A stretch of 64,000 nucleotides of DNA from Pricia mediterranea (GCF_032248455.1 NZ_JAVTTP010000001.1:372001-436000), one strand, 5' to 3'. Positions 17,748 to 27,237 are shown, counted from the first letter of the stretch. Made by a program: numbers and translations. Notes: generated by a model from the sequence alone, not told the origin.

Positions 17748-18635
17748 TTATTTTAAGGTAAACTTAGAGGTACCCAATAGTTTCAAGTCCCCGTCATAGA
17801 CGTTTACCATGTAATTTCCTTCCTGGAAATCCCCGGATGGCTTGCTGATAAAGTCGCAAACATCCAAGGACTTGTTTTCATAGTAGAAGCTCGTGCCCTT
17901 GCTGTATGTTATCGAGGCCCCGTCGTCGTTGGTCTCTGAATAGCCCTCGCCCAATACGTTGCCTTGCGGATCTAGCACCTCCACGTAGAATTCCCTATCC
18001 CCGGCTTCGGCGATTACGTTATCGGCAACGGTAAAGCAGACCTTGAACTTATCGGCTCTTCTGGCCCTACTTGTAGATGATAATTTCCCGCTTCTACGCT
18101 CTCTGACAGCGTCAACGTTAAATTTGGAAAGGTTCAGTGCCGAACCTTTTTCCACAACATCAGCCAATTGGGTATTCTGCACCACTAGGGAATCGTTGAA
18201 AACAGTTTGTTTCTCCAGTTCGGTATACGTACTGTCACGCTGCATCGCAATCAAGGTATTCGATTTTTGTAGGGAATCGACTTGCTTGAGCAGTTGTTCC
18301 CTTTCTTTCTGCAACACCCCTACTTGTCTTCTATAACGGGATAGTGAGGAGATGTCGGCCTTCATGTTCTGTACCGAGTCGATGTATTTGGAAATGTTGT
18401 CGCGAGCCTCGACCAATTCCTCGTTGGTGGCATTGCTCTCCAAGATTGCCTTGTCGTATTCGGATTTCAGGCTGTTCAGGTCCTCGACCACCAGTTGTTT
18501 TTCTTGAGTAAGCGAGGTTTCGGTCTTTTTCTTCTCTTGGTAAAGACTGACCGTATAAATGATGGTTCCCAAAAGTACCACCCCTAAAAGTCCGGCCAAG
18601 ACCTTCAATCCGTTGTTATTTTTTGCTTCAGTCAT
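17748..18635 (-). CDS. Membrane-anchored coiled-coil protein, unknown function
   Basis: The 295-residue protein has one N-terminal membrane helix (about 10-27, VLAGLLGVVLLGTIIYTV), a coiled coil of about 110 residues (30-165), a short linker with basic RRSGKLSSTSRARRADK, and a C-terminal beta-rich domain (CFTVADNVIAEAGDREFYVEVLDP to the end). Two cysteines lie in the C-terminal domain. The layout suggests a periplasmic spacer carrying a small beta-sandwich. Similar proteins are widespread in flavobacteria as hypothetical proteins; I cannot assign a function. Confidence 0.75.
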   Translation of the reverse strand: MTEAKNNNGLKVLAGLLGVVLLGTIIYTVSLYQEKKKTETSLTQEKQLVVEDLNSLKSEYDKAILESNATNEELVEARDNISKYIDSVQNMKADISSLSRYRRQVGVLQKEREQLLKQVDSLQKSNTLIAMQRDSTYTELEKQTVFNDSLVVQNTQLADVVEKGSALNLSKFNVDAVRERRSGKLSSTSRARRADKFKVCFTVADNVIAEAGDREFYVEVLDPQGNVLGEGYSETNDDGASITYSKGTSFYYENKSLDVCDFISKPSGDFQEGNYMVNVYDGDLKLLGTSKFTLK

Positions 18636-18925
18636 AATGTAAAAATTGATTCTTGATTTGTTTGTTTGTTGTATCCCTGTATATACGGTACGATTCCCGT
18701 TTTAGATTGTTTGCCGATATAAGGTCGCAATTTCCCGTCCAAAAGTACGAAATATTTTAATTTTATGTTTAATTTAAGACGGTTACCTTATAAAAACGCG
18801 GGGTTTCCCTTCGAATTGTCCCCCGGGTGTCGCTCTGTTCAGGGACTAATACCTTGATTTGAAGATCGCACGGATTGAATTGCAAATGGATTTAATTATA
18901 TTAATCGGGATTAAACTTTTTGAAT

Positions 18926-19768
18926 ATGGAGAATAGATCGGGATTATTGACAGTATTAGTAATATGGGCGGTTTTGCTCTTTGGATGCAAGGAAAACAAA
19001 AAACAGGATAATCCGCTCTTGGATTCGGAACCGGTGTATAGCACGGCGGAAGCCCCAGCCCCACCCCCGCCGCCAGAAATCATGGAAAATGAGGATTCCG
19101 AGGTCCAGATCACGCCGATATCCCATGCCACGGCGGTATTACAATGGAACGATGTTACCGTTTATATGGACCCGGTCGGCGGGGCCGAGGCCTTCGAGGG
19201 GCAGGAAAAACCCGATCTTATTTTAGTGACGGATATCCACGGCGATCATTTTAGTCCGGAAACCCTGGAAGCCTTGGACACCGAAAAGGCCAAAATCATC
19301 GTGCCCCAGGCCGTTGCCGAAAAGATGCCGGATGCCTTTGCACCCCAAATCGATGTTTTGGACAATGGAAACTCAAAAGAGCGTTACGGGATTACGGTCG
19401 AGGCCATCCCCATGTACAATCTTCGAGATGAGGCCAAACAGTTCCATCCCAGGGGTCGGGGCAATGGATACGTGTTGAACCTCGAGGATAAGCGCATTTA
19501 TTTTTCGGGGGATACCGAAGATATACCCGAAATGCGCGCGCTCAAAGATATCGACAAGGCCTTTATCTGCATGAACCTGCCCTATACCATGACGGTAGAA
19601 AGTGCCGCCGATGCGGTGTTGGACTTCAAACCAAAGCAGGTCTATCCGTACCACTACAGGGGAAAGCCCGACGTCAGCGACGTAGCCCGTTTCGAGAAAC
19701 TGGTTAACGAAGGGGATGCGGATATCGAAGTGGTGCGATTGGATTGGTACCCGAATGAGGAATATTAA
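18926..19768 (+). CDS. MBL-fold hydrolase lipoprotein (UlaG-like)
   Basis: The 280-residue protein has a lipoprotein signal (VLLFGCKEN, Cys21) and a metallo-beta-lactamase fold of the UlaG-like type: ISHATAVLQWNDVTVYMDP, LVTDIHGDHFSPETLE, the ligand loop YFSGDTEDIPEM, and PYHYRGKPDVSD. The usual HxHxDH zinc motif reads DxHGDH here, so the first histidine is an aspartate. An envelope-anchored MBL hydrolase is implied, substrate unknown. The ATG at 18926 was chosen; an upstream TTG at 18920 is in frame but adds only two residues. The 18636-18919 gap before it holds no gene. Confidence 0.85.
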   Translation: MENRSGLLTVLVIWAVLLFGCKENKKQDNPLLDSEPVYSTAEAPAPPPPPEIMENEDSEVQITPISHATAVLQWNDVTVYMDPVGGAEAFEGQEKPDLILVTDIHGDHFSPETLEALDTEKAKIIVPQAVAEKMPDAFAPQIDVLDNGNSKERYGITVEAIPMYNLRDEAKQFHPRGRGNGYVLNLEDKRIYFSGDTEDIPEMRALKDIDKAFICMNLPYTMTVESAADAVLDFKPKQVYPYHYRGKPDVSDVARFEKLVNEGDADIEVVRLDWYPNEEY

Positions 19769-19772
19769 AAGT

Positions 19773-21464
19773 TTACCGAATTAACTTCTTGTACTTGATC
19801 CGCTTCGGCATCACGTCGCCTCCCAAACGTTTTTTCTTGTTTTCTTCGTACTCGGAAAAAGATCCCTCGAAAAAATAGACCTGGGAGTTGCCCTCAAATG
19901 CCAGGATATGGGTACAGACCCGGTCTAAAAACCAACGGTCGTGGGAGATGATCACGGCACAGCCGGCGAAATTTTCCAACCCTTCTTCCAACGCCCGTAG
20001 GGTGTTGACGTCCAAATCATTGGTGGGCTCGTCCAAGAGCAGCACGTTGCCTTCTTCCTTTAGGGTCATCGCCAAATGCAGCCGGTTGCGCTCTCCGCCG
20101 GAAAGCATACTGACCTTCTTGTTCTGCTCGCTTCCCGAAAAATTGAACCGACTGAGATAGGCGCGGGAATTGACCTGCCGGCCACCCATCATGATAAGTT
20201 CCTGTTCGTCGCTGAAGTTCTGCCAAATCGTCTTTTCCTGATCGATATTGGAATGGCTTTGGTCCACATACGCGATTTTTGCGGTCTCCCCCACTTCGAA
20301 CTGTCCCCTATCGGGAGTTTCTTCATCCATGATCATTCGGAAGATGGTGGTCTTTCCTGCCCCATTGGGACCGATAATGCCCACAATTCCGGCCTGTGGC
20401 AGCTTGAAATTCAAATCCTCGTAAAGCAATTTGTCCCCGTAAGCCTTACTTACCCCTTTCGCATCTATCACATTGGTACCTAATCGGGGGCCATTGGGGA
20501 TATAGATTTCCAGCTTTTCGTCCAGTTGTTTTTGGTCTTGGCTCATCAACTTGTCGTAGTTGTTCAATCGGGCCTTCTGCTTTTTTTGGCGGCCTTTGGC
20601 CCCTTGTTGTACCCATTCCAGCTCTCGCTCCAACGTCTTCTGGCGTTTTGAAGCGGACTTGCTTTCCTGTGCCAGGCGTTTGGACTTCTGGTCCAACCAG
20701 CTGCTATAGTTGCCCTTCCAGGGGATACCCTCCCCCCTATCCAATTCCAGAATCCATCCCGCGACGTTGTCCAGAAAATAGCGGTCGTGGGTCACGGCGA
20801 TGACCGTCCCTTTGTACTGGGCCAAGTGATGTTCAAGCCAGTGCACCGATTCGGCATCCAAATGGTTGGTCGGCTCATCGAGCAAGAGAATCTCGGGTTC
20901 CTGCAGCAACAACCGGCAAAGGGCGACCCGGCGGCGTTCCCCTCCCGAGAGTACGCTGATTTTCTTATCGCTATCGGGAGTACGCAGGGCGTCCATGGCG
21001 ATTTCGAGCTTAGTATCGAGTTCCCAGGCATTAGAGGCATCGATTTGATCTTGCAGTGTCGCCTGCTTGTCCATCAGCTTTTGCATTTTATCGGCATCCT
21101 CATAGACCTCAGGTAATCCGAACATATCGTTGATCTTATTGTATTCGTCGAGGATGGCCACGGTCTCGGCGACGCCTTCCTTGACCACCTCTAATACGGT
21201 CTTGTCTTCGTCGAGTTGTGGCTCCTGTTCCAAGTAGCCTACTTTGTATCCCTGGGAAAAGACCACGTCGCCCTGATAGTTCTTATCCTCCCCGGCAATG
21301 ATGCGGAGTAAAGTGGATTTCCCCGAACCGTTCAGGCCGAGGATGCCGATTTTGGCCCCATAGAAAAAACTGAGATAGATGTTCTTAAGTACCGGGGTGT
21401 TGGCATTTTTGTAGGTCTTGGTGACCCCGGACATGGAAAAAATCACTTTTTTATCGTCGGACAT
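19773..21464 (-). CDS. ettA: Energy-dependent translational throttle protein EttA (ABC-F)
   Basis: The 563-residue soluble protein has two ABC ATPase domains: GLNGSGKST (about 43-51) with LSGGERRRV and LLLDEPTNHLD, then GPNGAGKTT with LSGGERNRL and LLLDEPTNDLD. An ABC-F inter-domain linker rich in Lys/Arg (QQGAKGRQKKQKARLNNYD) and the segment SMSGVTKTYKN fit EttA, which binds the ribosomal E site and gates entry into elongation by ADP/ATP ratio. There is no transmembrane domain, so it is not a transporter. A small conserved membrane gene lies upstream on the same strand. Confidence 0.93.
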   Translation of the reverse strand: MSDDKKVIFSMSGVTKTYKNANTPVLKNIYLSFFYGAKIGILGLNGSGKSTLLRIIAGEDKNYQGDVVFSQGYKVGYLEQEPQLDEDKTVLEVVKEGVAETVAILDEYNKINDMFGLPEVYEDADKMQKLMDKQATLQDQIDASNAWELDTKLEIAMDALRTPDSDKKISVLSGGERRRVALCRLLLQEPEILLLDEPTNHLDAESVHWLEHHLAQYKGTVIAVTHDRYFLDNVAGWILELDRGEGIPWKGNYSSWLDQKSKRLAQESKSASKRQKTLERELEWVQQGAKGRQKKQKARLNNYDKLMSQDQKQLDEKLEIYIPNGPRLGTNVIDAKGVSKAYGDKLLYEDLNFKLPQAGIVGIIGPNGAGKTTIFRMIMDEETPDRGQFEVGETAKIAYVDQSHSNIDQEKTIWQNFSDEQELIMMGGRQVNSRAYLSRFNFSGSEQNKKVSMLSGGERNRLHLAMTLKEEGNVLLLDEPTNDLDVNTLRALEEGLENFAGCAVIISHDRWFLDRVCTHILAFEGNSQVYFFEGSFSEYEENKKKRLGGDVMPKRIKYKKLIR

Positions 21465-21476
21465 TTTTTTGAGTTT

Positions 21477-21515
21477 TGTTGAGTTTATGAGTTTATGGGT
21501 ATATGAGTTTATAAG
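21477..21515. repeat. GAGTTTATGAGTTTATGGGT-type simple repeat
   Basis: Directly upstream of the ettA start, GAGTTTAT units repeat (GAGTTTATGAGTTTATGGGT, then TATGAGTTTATAAG). It is the reverse complement of the CCCATAAAC runs seen before prfB and dapB. Confidence 0.75.
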
Positions 21516-21658
21516 GGGGGTTGGGATTACGGATATGCCCGTCGGCGGCCGGATTTACCATTTGTCGAATGCGGGTCGCGGATGGTTGCGGTTGCGCGTG
21601 GGCTAAGTTGTGGTCGCACGTGCGATTAGATTATGGGCTGACGCGTTCGGCTTCAGGT

Positions 21659-21841
21659 TTAGACCCGGCCCTTTAATGCGTTGAACACCCAGGCAATGGC
21701 GAAAAATCCGATCCCGACCGAGGCGAAGCCCCAACCCGCAACGTCGTCGTAGCGGAAAGCACCCAGAGCTATCAGGGCCAGACCGACCAATATCATGATA
21801 AAGGTGGCCCAGGCCAGTACAGTATTTTTGTTCATCGACAT
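21659..21841 (-). CDS. Small two-helix membrane protein (CAL67264-like)
   Basis: A 60-residue protein with two membrane helices (about 8-27 and 36-55). The motifs NTVLAWATFIMILVG, LGAFRYDDVAGWGF and IAWVFNALKGRV match a small conserved flavobacterial family that I recall under the name CAL67264, often found beside ettA. Its function is unknown. Start ambiguity is limited to a Met two residues downstream. The gap from 21842 to 22107 shows no gene. Confidence 0.75.
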   Translation of the reverse strand: MSMNKNTVLAWATFIMILVGLALIALGAFRYDDVAGWGFASVGIGFFAIAWVFNALKGRV

Positions 21842-22107
21842 GCGTTCTTGGTTTGAATAAACGGATTTTCAAATATCGGAATTATAATAGGAACTCGTTG
21901 TGCGCGAAGCGAATTTTGTTTGCTCCTATGCCATTTAAAGCCGCTCCGCACTCATAATGCCTTCAGGTTAGATGGAGTCACACCGTCGGTCATATGCGGT
22001 AAAATGTCAGCGGAAAAGCTCGTAGAACACTCCGAACGGCACACCCCCGCTTTACATCACCAGATTGGAGAGCAGAAAAAACGATGACGTCCTAGGCCGG
22101 TCGTGGT

Positions 22108-23091
22108 CTATTCCTCAAAAGGGAAGGTAGTTCCCGTAATATGCCGTACCTCATCCAATAGATTGATGAGATCTAGGCTGTTTTGCCAGCTCCATTTTTC
22201 ACTTTGCAACTTACCGCTTTTTAGGTAGCCGTGCACTTCCTCGATTTCGTGGGCATAGCCTTTCCCGTTGGTCGGCAGCTCGAAATCCTCCATCGTTCCA
22301 TCGATTTCCAGGGAATAGCCCTGGGTCTCGTGCCAGCGCTCGTGCAGGAAGGCCGAACCTTTGCTCCCCGAAATTTCGGCCCTCATCTGTATTTTCGATC
22401 GGAGGCCGCTGGCCAGGGTCGCCTGCGCATGGGGATATTCGAAAATCATGGAGGTCTGGATTTCTACCCCCGTTTTATGGAACAGGGATACTGCTTCGAT
22501 ATTATCGGGTTTTCCCAGGATCAGATAGGCAAGAAAAATAGGATAGATTCCGATGTCCAACAAAGAGCCTCCTGCGAGATCGGGATTCAGCAGACGGCCG
22601 TCCTCTTCCCTATCCAAAGCGTAGAATCCGAAGTGGGCGTTGAGATAAACGATATCACCGAGCTTGCCCGACTCGACCAAATCTTTCACCTTGACTATGG
22701 AAGGATTGAAACGGCTCCACAAAGCTTCCATTAAAAACACCTCGTTCTTTTTTGCCGCCGCGATCATCTCTTTCACTTCGTCGGCATTGACCCCCATCGG
22801 TTTTTCGCAAAGCACCGCCTTTCCATGGTTCAGGGCCTCGATGCCCAACCGGCAATGCGAGGTATGCGGAGTGGCGATATACAGCACGTCCACCGCATCG
22901 GAGGCAAACAGCTCTTGGTACGAACCATAGCGATGTTCGGCCCCGTAGGTATCGGCAAATTCATTGGCCCGGTCTATATTGCGGGAGGCTACCGCGGTTA
23001 ATTCCCCACCTTCGACCAGCGCCAAGTCCTTTGCAAAACTGTGCGCAATGTTTCCGGGACCGACGATGCCCCAACGTATTTTTTCTGCCAT
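22108..23091 (-). CDS. Gfo/Idh/MocA-family oxidoreductase
   Basis: The protein is about 327 residues with a Rossmann motif at the N-terminus (WGIVGPGNIAHSFAKDL) and the family's catalytic-lysine motif in AVLCEKPMGVN. The C-terminal GFO_IDH_MocA domain is seen from about 135 on (VYLNAHFGFYALD; GGSLLDIGIYPIFLAYL). Members are NAD(P)-dependent dehydrogenases of sugars, inositols or dihydrodiols; this one most resembles the trans-1,2-dihydrodiol dehydrogenase/glucose-fructose oxidoreductase branch, judging from DIGIYP. The Met of MAEKIRW was taken as start; an ATG 21 bases earlier is possible. Confidence 0.9.
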   Translation of the reverse strand: MAEKIRWGIVGPGNIAHSFAKDLALVEGGELTAVASRNIDRANEFADTYGAEHRYGSYQELFASDAVDVLYIATPHTSHCRLGIEALNHGKAVLCEKPMGVNADEVKEMIAAAKKNEVFLMEALWSRFNPSIVKVKDLVESGKLGDIVYLNAHFGFYALDREEDGRLLNPDLAGGSLLDIGIYPIFLAYLILGKPDNIEAVSLFHKTGVEIQTSMIFEYPHAQATLASGLRSKIQMRAEISGSKGSAFLHERWHETQGYSLEIDGTMEDFELPTNGKGYAHEIEEVHGYLKSGKLQSEKWSWQNSLDLINLLDEVRHITGTTFPFEE

Positions 23092-23297
23092 GATTGTTTT
23101 TCGTTTTTTCAAAAATAAGGAATTTCAAGGGGAAGGTTCAAGGCTCCATTCTGCCATCGACAGATGTAAGGTTTAAACTTCATGGGGCAAGGCTCAAGGC
23201 AGCGGTAAACACTTTGAACTTTGAATAGCTGCGAAGCAGCGATTGAACCTTAAATTTTTCCTACTTACCTTTACGGCCTAAAATTAATTTACCGACG

Positions 23298-24926
23298 ATG
23301 GACCTGAAATTCAACAAAAACGAAGACCATAACAAACTATTGGTTTCCGAGCTTAGAAAAAGGCTGGCCAAGATAAAACCGGGCGGCGGGAAGGCCCGTA
23401 TCGAAAAACAGCATAATCAAGGAAAACTGACGGCTCGCGAACGGATCGATTACTTGTTGGATAACGGAAAGGACAGCATCGAGATCGCTGCGTTCGCAGG
23501 TGATGGCATGTACGAAGATCACGGTGGGTGCCCCTCGGGCGGGGTGGTCGTCAAAATCGGGTATGTGTCCGGAAAGCAATGCGTTGTTGTTGCAAACGAC
23601 GCAACGGTCAAGGCCGGCGCTTGGTTTCCCATCACCGGGAAAAAGAATCTGCGGGCGCAGGAAATTGCCATCGAAAACCGCCTACCCATCATTTATTTGG
23701 TGGATAGTGCCGGGGTGTACCTGCCAATGCAGGACGAGATTTTTCCCGATAAGGAGCATTTCGGTCGTATTTTTAGAAACAATGCCGTTATGAGCAGCAT
23801 GGGCATCACCCAGATTGCCGCCGTCATGGGCAGTTGCGTGGCCGGCGGGGCATACCTGCCGATCATGAGCGACGAGGCCATCATCGTCGAAAAGACGGGC
23901 AGTATCTTTTTGGCGGGCAGCTATCTCGTAAAGGCCGCTATCGGTGAGAATGTGGACAATGAGACTTTGGGGGGTGCCACGACGCATTCCGAAATCAGCG
24001 GAGTAACCGATTACAAGGCCAAGGACGATAAAGACGCACTGGAAACCATTAAAAACCTTATCGACAAGATAGGTGGTTTTGAAAAGGCAGGCTTCGACCG
24101 TAAAGAGTCCAGCAGGCCCAATGAGAACCCCGAGGATATCTTCGGACTGATCCCCGAAAAAAGAACTGAGCAGTACGATATGCTTGAAATCATCAAGCGC
24201 TTGGTCGACGGTTCCGATTTTCAGCAATACAAAGAGGGCTATGGCCAGACCATCCTGACCGGATACGCGCGAATCGATGGCTGGGCCGTGGGCATCGTCG
24301 CCAACCAACGCAAGGTGGTCAAGACCAAGAAAGGAGAAATGCAATTTGGGGGCGTTATCTACTCGGATTCGGCGGACAAGGCTACCCGTTTTATCGCCAA
24401 CTGCAACCAAAAAAAGATTCCTCTGGTATTTCTTCAGGACGTGACCGGATTTATGGTCGGCAGCAAAAGCGAGCAGGGAGGTATTATTAAAGATGGTGCC
24501 AAGATGGTCAACGCGGTCAGCAATTCCGTCGTCCCCAAGTTTACCGTGGTCATCGGCAACAGTTACGGGGCGGGCAACTATGCCATGTGTGGTAAGGCCT
24601 ACGACCCGCGATTGATCGTCGCCTGGCCAAGTGCCGAACTAGCCGTCATGGGCGGAAATTCCGCGGCCAAAGTCCTTTTACAGATCGAAAAGGCATCCCT
24701 AAAAAAGAAGGGCGAAACGATAACGGAAGAAAAAGAGGCCGAACTCTTCAACAAGATCAAGGACCGTTATGACAATCAGGTATCCCCTTACTACGCCGCC
24801 GCGCGATTGTGGACGGATGCCGTCATCGACCCCTTGGATACCCGAAAATGGATTTCGATGGGAATCGAGGCCGCGGACCATGCCCCGATCGAAAAGGATT
24901 TTAATATGGGAGTGCTACAGGTGTGA
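23298..24926 (+). CDS. Acyl-CoA carboxylase beta (carboxyltransferase) subunit
   Basis: The 542-residue protein has the two crotonase-like halves of a biotin-dependent carboxyltransferase. Marks are GKLTARERIDYLLD, GGCPSGGVVVKIGYV, YLVDSAGVYLPMQDEIFPDKEHFGRIF, a first oxyanion-type GSCVAGGAYLP, GGATTHSEISGVTD, and in the second half DVTGFMVGSKSEQGGIIKDGAKM and GNSYGAGNYAMCGKAYDPR. The DEIFPDKEHFGRIF pattern is closest to methylcrotonyl-CoA carboxylase, so a role in leucine breakdown is likely; propionyl-CoA as substrate is not excluded. No alpha (biotin) subunit is visible here. Confidence 0.88.
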   Translation: MDLKFNKNEDHNKLLVSELRKRLAKIKPGGGKARIEKQHNQGKLTARERIDYLLDNGKDSIEIAAFAGDGMYEDHGGCPSGGVVVKIGYVSGKQCVVVANDATVKAGAWFPITGKKNLRAQEIAIENRLPIIYLVDSAGVYLPMQDEIFPDKEHFGRIFRNNAVMSSMGITQIAAVMGSCVAGGAYLPIMSDEAIIVEKTGSIFLAGSYLVKAAIGENVDNETLGGATTHSEISGVTDYKAKDDKDALETIKNLIDKIGGFEKAGFDRKESSRPNENPEDIFGLIPEKRTEQYDMLEIIKRLVDGSDFQQYKEGYGQTILTGYARIDGWAVGIVANQRKVVKTKKGEMQFGGVIYSDSADKATRFIANCNQKKIPLVFLQDVTGFMVGSKSEQGGIIKDGAKMVNAVSNSVVPKFTVVIGNSYGAGNYAMCGKAYDPRLIVAWPSAELAVMGGNSAAKVLLQIEKASLKKKGETITEEKEAELFNKIKDRYDNQVSPYYAAARLWTDAVIDPLDTRKWISMGIEAADHAPIEKDFNMGVLQV

Positions 24927-24955
24927 CCAGTGCTTGGCGTTAGTGCTTGGTTTTT

Positions 24956-25012
24956 CGGATGTCGGTTGTTGGATGTCGGATGTCGGTTGTCGGTTGTCGG
25001 TTGTCGGTTGTC
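24956..25012. repeat. GTCGGTTGTCGG simple repeat
   Basis: Consecutive GTCGGTT and GTCGGAT heptamers run for about 55 bases between the carboxylase and udk. The complementary type (CCGACAAC, ACCGAAAACCGA) appears at 29821-29892, upstream of lepB. A separate CTTGACTCTTGACTCT tract follows at 25073-25106. Confidence 0.8.
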
Positions 25013-25072
25013 TAAATTCCAAATTCCAAGTGGTCGCACTGGATGCCGGGCTTTAGAATTGCCAACTCTTTT

Positions 25073-25106
25073 TATTCTTGATTCTTGGCTCTTGACTCTT
25101 GACTCT
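25073..25106. repeat. TTCTTGATTCTTGGCTCTTGACTC simple repeat
   Basis: Degenerate TTCTTGA/CTCTTGA octamers repeat upstream of udk. No coding content. Confidence 0.6.
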
Positions 25107-25181
25107 GCTCTCTTTTCTCCCTTCTCTTTTCAATCTCACGATTCTTGATTCCAAAAATCCCGACGGTCTATTTTCTTTTCC

Positions 25182-25189
25182 TAATTTTG
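25182..25189 (+). promoter_or_regulatory. Putative -7 box (TAATTTTG) for udk
   Basis: A TAnnTTTG match lies 18 bases before the udk ATG at 25208. No -33 element at the expected distance was found. Confidence 0.4.
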
Positions 25190-25207
25190 GAAAAAAAATC
25201 CAAGGTT

Positions 25208-25816
25208 ATGCTAATAATCGGAATCGCGGGCGGCACGGGCTGCGGAAAGACAACGGTGGTCAACCAGATCATCGATGAACTCCCCGACGGGGAAGTCGGG
25301 GTGATTTCGCAGGACTCCTATTATAAAGACCTTTCGCATCTGTCCCTGGAAGAACGGCGCATGACCAACTTCGATCACCCACAATCCATCGATTTTGAAC
25401 TGCTGGAAGAACACCTCCAACTGCTAAGAGCTGGAAAATCCATCCAACAGCCGGTCTATTCTTTTTTAGAATGCAACCGTACCGACAAGACCGTCCCCGT
25501 ATCCCCGCACAAAGTGCTTATAGTCGAGGGCATCCTAATTTTGACCAACGCGCCGATCCGAAAAATGTTGGACATCAAAATATTCGTTCATGCCGACTCC
25601 GACGAGCGGTTCATCCGAAGGCTTAAAAGAGATGTCAACGAACGTGGCTGGAACCTGGACGAAACACTGGACAAATACCAATCCAACATCAAACCCATGC
25701 ATCTGCAGTTCATCGAACCCAGCAAGGAATACGCGGATATTATCATTCCGAACAATAAATATAACACCGTCGCAGTTGATATAGTACGGACGATTATCAA
25801 TGAGAAATTAGGTTGA
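25208..25816 (+). CDS. udk: Uridine kinase
   Basis: The 202-residue P-loop kinase phosphorylates uridine and cytidine in pyrimidine salvage. Marks are GIAGGTGCGKTT (P-loop 8-15), ISQDSYYKDLS, TNFDHPQSIDFELL, QPVYSFLECNRTD, VLIVEGILIL and the lid ADSDERFIRRLKRDVNERG. The ATG at 25208 places the P-loop at the usual position; an upstream ATG at 25145 would add 21 residues from repeat-derived sequence and span the promoter-like box. A short FtsB-like gene follows 72 bases later and may be co-transcribed. Confidence 0.95.
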   Translation: MLIIGIAGGTGCGKTTVVNQIIDELPDGEVGVISQDSYYKDLSHLSLEERRMTNFDHPQSIDFELLEEHLQLLRAGKSIQQPVYSFLECNRTDKTVPVSPHKVLIVEGILILTNAPIRKMLDIKIFVHADSDERFIRRLKRDVNERGWNLDETLDKYQSNIKPMHLQFIEPSKEYADIIIPNNKYNTVAVDIVRTIINEKLG

Positions 25817-25888
25817 ATTCTTCGACATGGGAAAAGGTACACAATCGGTTTATCCATCGTGGTGGTGGCCTATTAATTGGACTAGCGA

Positions 25889-26221
25889 ATGGCTTTAAGG
25901 GAGTTACGAAATAAAAAGTGGTTTAAGGTCTTTACCAATATGTATGTACTGGTTTTGACCGTATTCGTAATCTGGATGGTTTTCTTCGACACCAACTCCC
26001 TGCTCATCCACCTAGAGTTGCGGAAGGAAATCAAAAAACTGGAAAAACAGCAGGAATTTCTTGAAAGGGAAATTGCCGAGGACAAAAAAATCCTTAAAAA
26101 ACTGGCCGATCCCGAAGAACTGGAAAAATTCGCCCGCGAGCACTATTATCTCAAAAAGAAAAATGAGGAAATCTATCTGATTGAATATGAGGACAGTTTG
26201 AAAACACGGCCTAACAATTGA
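25889..26221 (+). CDS. FtsB/DivIC-like septum formation initiator
   Basis: The 110-residue bitopic membrane protein has a basic cytoplasmic start (LRNKKWFKVF), one membrane helix (about 17-35) and a coiled coil (about 43-75, IKKLEKQQEFLEREI). The ending has PEELEKFAREHYYLKKKNEEIYLIE, the conserved tail of the FtsB/DivIC family. It would join FtsL and FtsQ in the periplasm to activate septal cell-wall synthesis. The gap to parA (26222-26463) carries TTGGAATTT-type repeats and no gene. Confidence 0.87.
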   Translation: MALRELRNKKWFKVFTNMYVLVLTVFVIWMVFFDTNSLLIHLELRKEIKKLEKQQEFLEREIAEDKKILKKLADPEELEKFAREHYYLKKKNEEIYLIEYEDSLKTRPNN

Positions 26222-26227
26222 AAGTGC

Positions 26228-26308
26228 AATTCCCTAAAATTCCAAAATTCAAGCACCAGATTCCAAAAATATTATTTCTTGGAATTTGAGATTTGGAATT
26301 TGGTATTT
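26228..26308. repeat. ATTCCAAA / TTTGGAAT repeats between ftsB-like and parA
   Basis: Copies of AATTCCAAAATTC on one side and TTGGAATTTGAGATTTGGAATTTG on the other face each other and can pair (ATTCCAA...TTGGAAT). It may act as a weak hairpin but lacks a T-tract. Confidence 0.5.
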
Positions 26309-26463
26309 CTGCCCTACTGCTCACGCTCAGCGAGAATGCCTATCCCGTTTTAAAAATTAACCGAATTTACAGCAACTTCCCCCCGATGTTTACTACGTGT
26401 TAACAAAATGGTTTCAACGGCATCGTAAATAATCGTATTTTTACCCCCTAATTTAGATGGATA

Positions 26464-27237
26464 ATGGGCAAGATAATTGCGATAGCAAACCAAAAGGGAG
26501 GTGTGGGCAAGACGACCACTACGGTCAATCTGGCCGCATCGCTGGGGGTATTGGAGAAAAAGGTGTTGCTGATCGATGCAGATCCCCAAGCCAACGCGAC
26601 CTCGGGGCTAGGTATCGATGTGGACACGGTGGAAATGGGCACCTATCAACTGCTTGAACACAGTGTTACCGCCAAGGAAATCATTATTGCTACCGATTCC
26701 CCCAACCTCGACCTTATCCCCGCGCATATCGACCTTGTCGCGATCGAAATCGAGATGGTGGACAAAGATGGACGGGAATATAAGATGAAGGAGGCTATTT
26801 CCGATCTTCGGGACAGCTATGATTATATCCTTATCGACTGTGCGCCGTCATTGGGACTTCTAACCTTGAACGCACTGAGTGCCGCCGATTCGGTAATTAT
26901 CCCCATCCAATGCGAATATTTTGCTTTGGAAGGTCTCGGAAAGCTTTTGAACACCATTAAAAGCGTACAGAAAATCCACAATCCCGATCTCGATATCGAA
27001 GGCATGCTTCTAACCATGTTCGACTCCCGGTTAAGACTCTCGAACCAAGTCGTCGAAGAAGTACGGAAACATTTTGCCGATATGGTCTTCGATACCATCA
27101 TCCAAAGGAACGTTCGTCTGAGCGAAGCCCCCAGCTACGGCGAAAGCATTATCAAATACGACGCGAGCAGTAAAGGCGCGGCCAACTACCTCAACCTGGC
27201 CAACGAGGTCGTCACCAAGAACAAGGCCGCGGTTTAA
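26464..27237 (+). CDS. parA: ParA-type chromosome partitioning ATPase (Soj)
   Basis: The 257-residue protein has the deviant Walker A motif KGGVGKTTT (11-19), Walker A' LIDADPQANATSGLG, Walker B YILIDCAPSLGLLT, and PIQCEYFALEGLGKLL. It lacks the N-terminal DNA-binding extension of plasmid ParA and so is chromosomal Soj-type. It works with ParB in origin segregation. parB follows 107 bases later. The order parA-parB-DUF5683-dapB-lepB is common in flavobacteria. Confidence 0.96.
   Translation: MGKIIAIANQKGGVGKTTTTVNLAASLGVLEKKVLLIDADPQANATSGLGIDVDTVEMGTYQLLEHSVTAKEIIIATDSPNLDLIPAHIDLVAIEIEMVDKDGREYKMKEAISDLRDSYDYILIDCAPSLGLLTLNALSAADSVIIPIQCEYFALEGLGKLLNTIKSVQKIHNPDLDIEGMLLTMFDSRLRLSNQVVEEVRKHFADMVFDTIIQRNVRLSEAPSYGESIIKYDASSKGAANYLNLANEVVTKNKAAV

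Noticed and set aside
23682-24410. 242-codon antisense frame within the carboxylase gene
   Set aside because: Mirror frame of a highly biased coding sequence; its product has no recognisable features.
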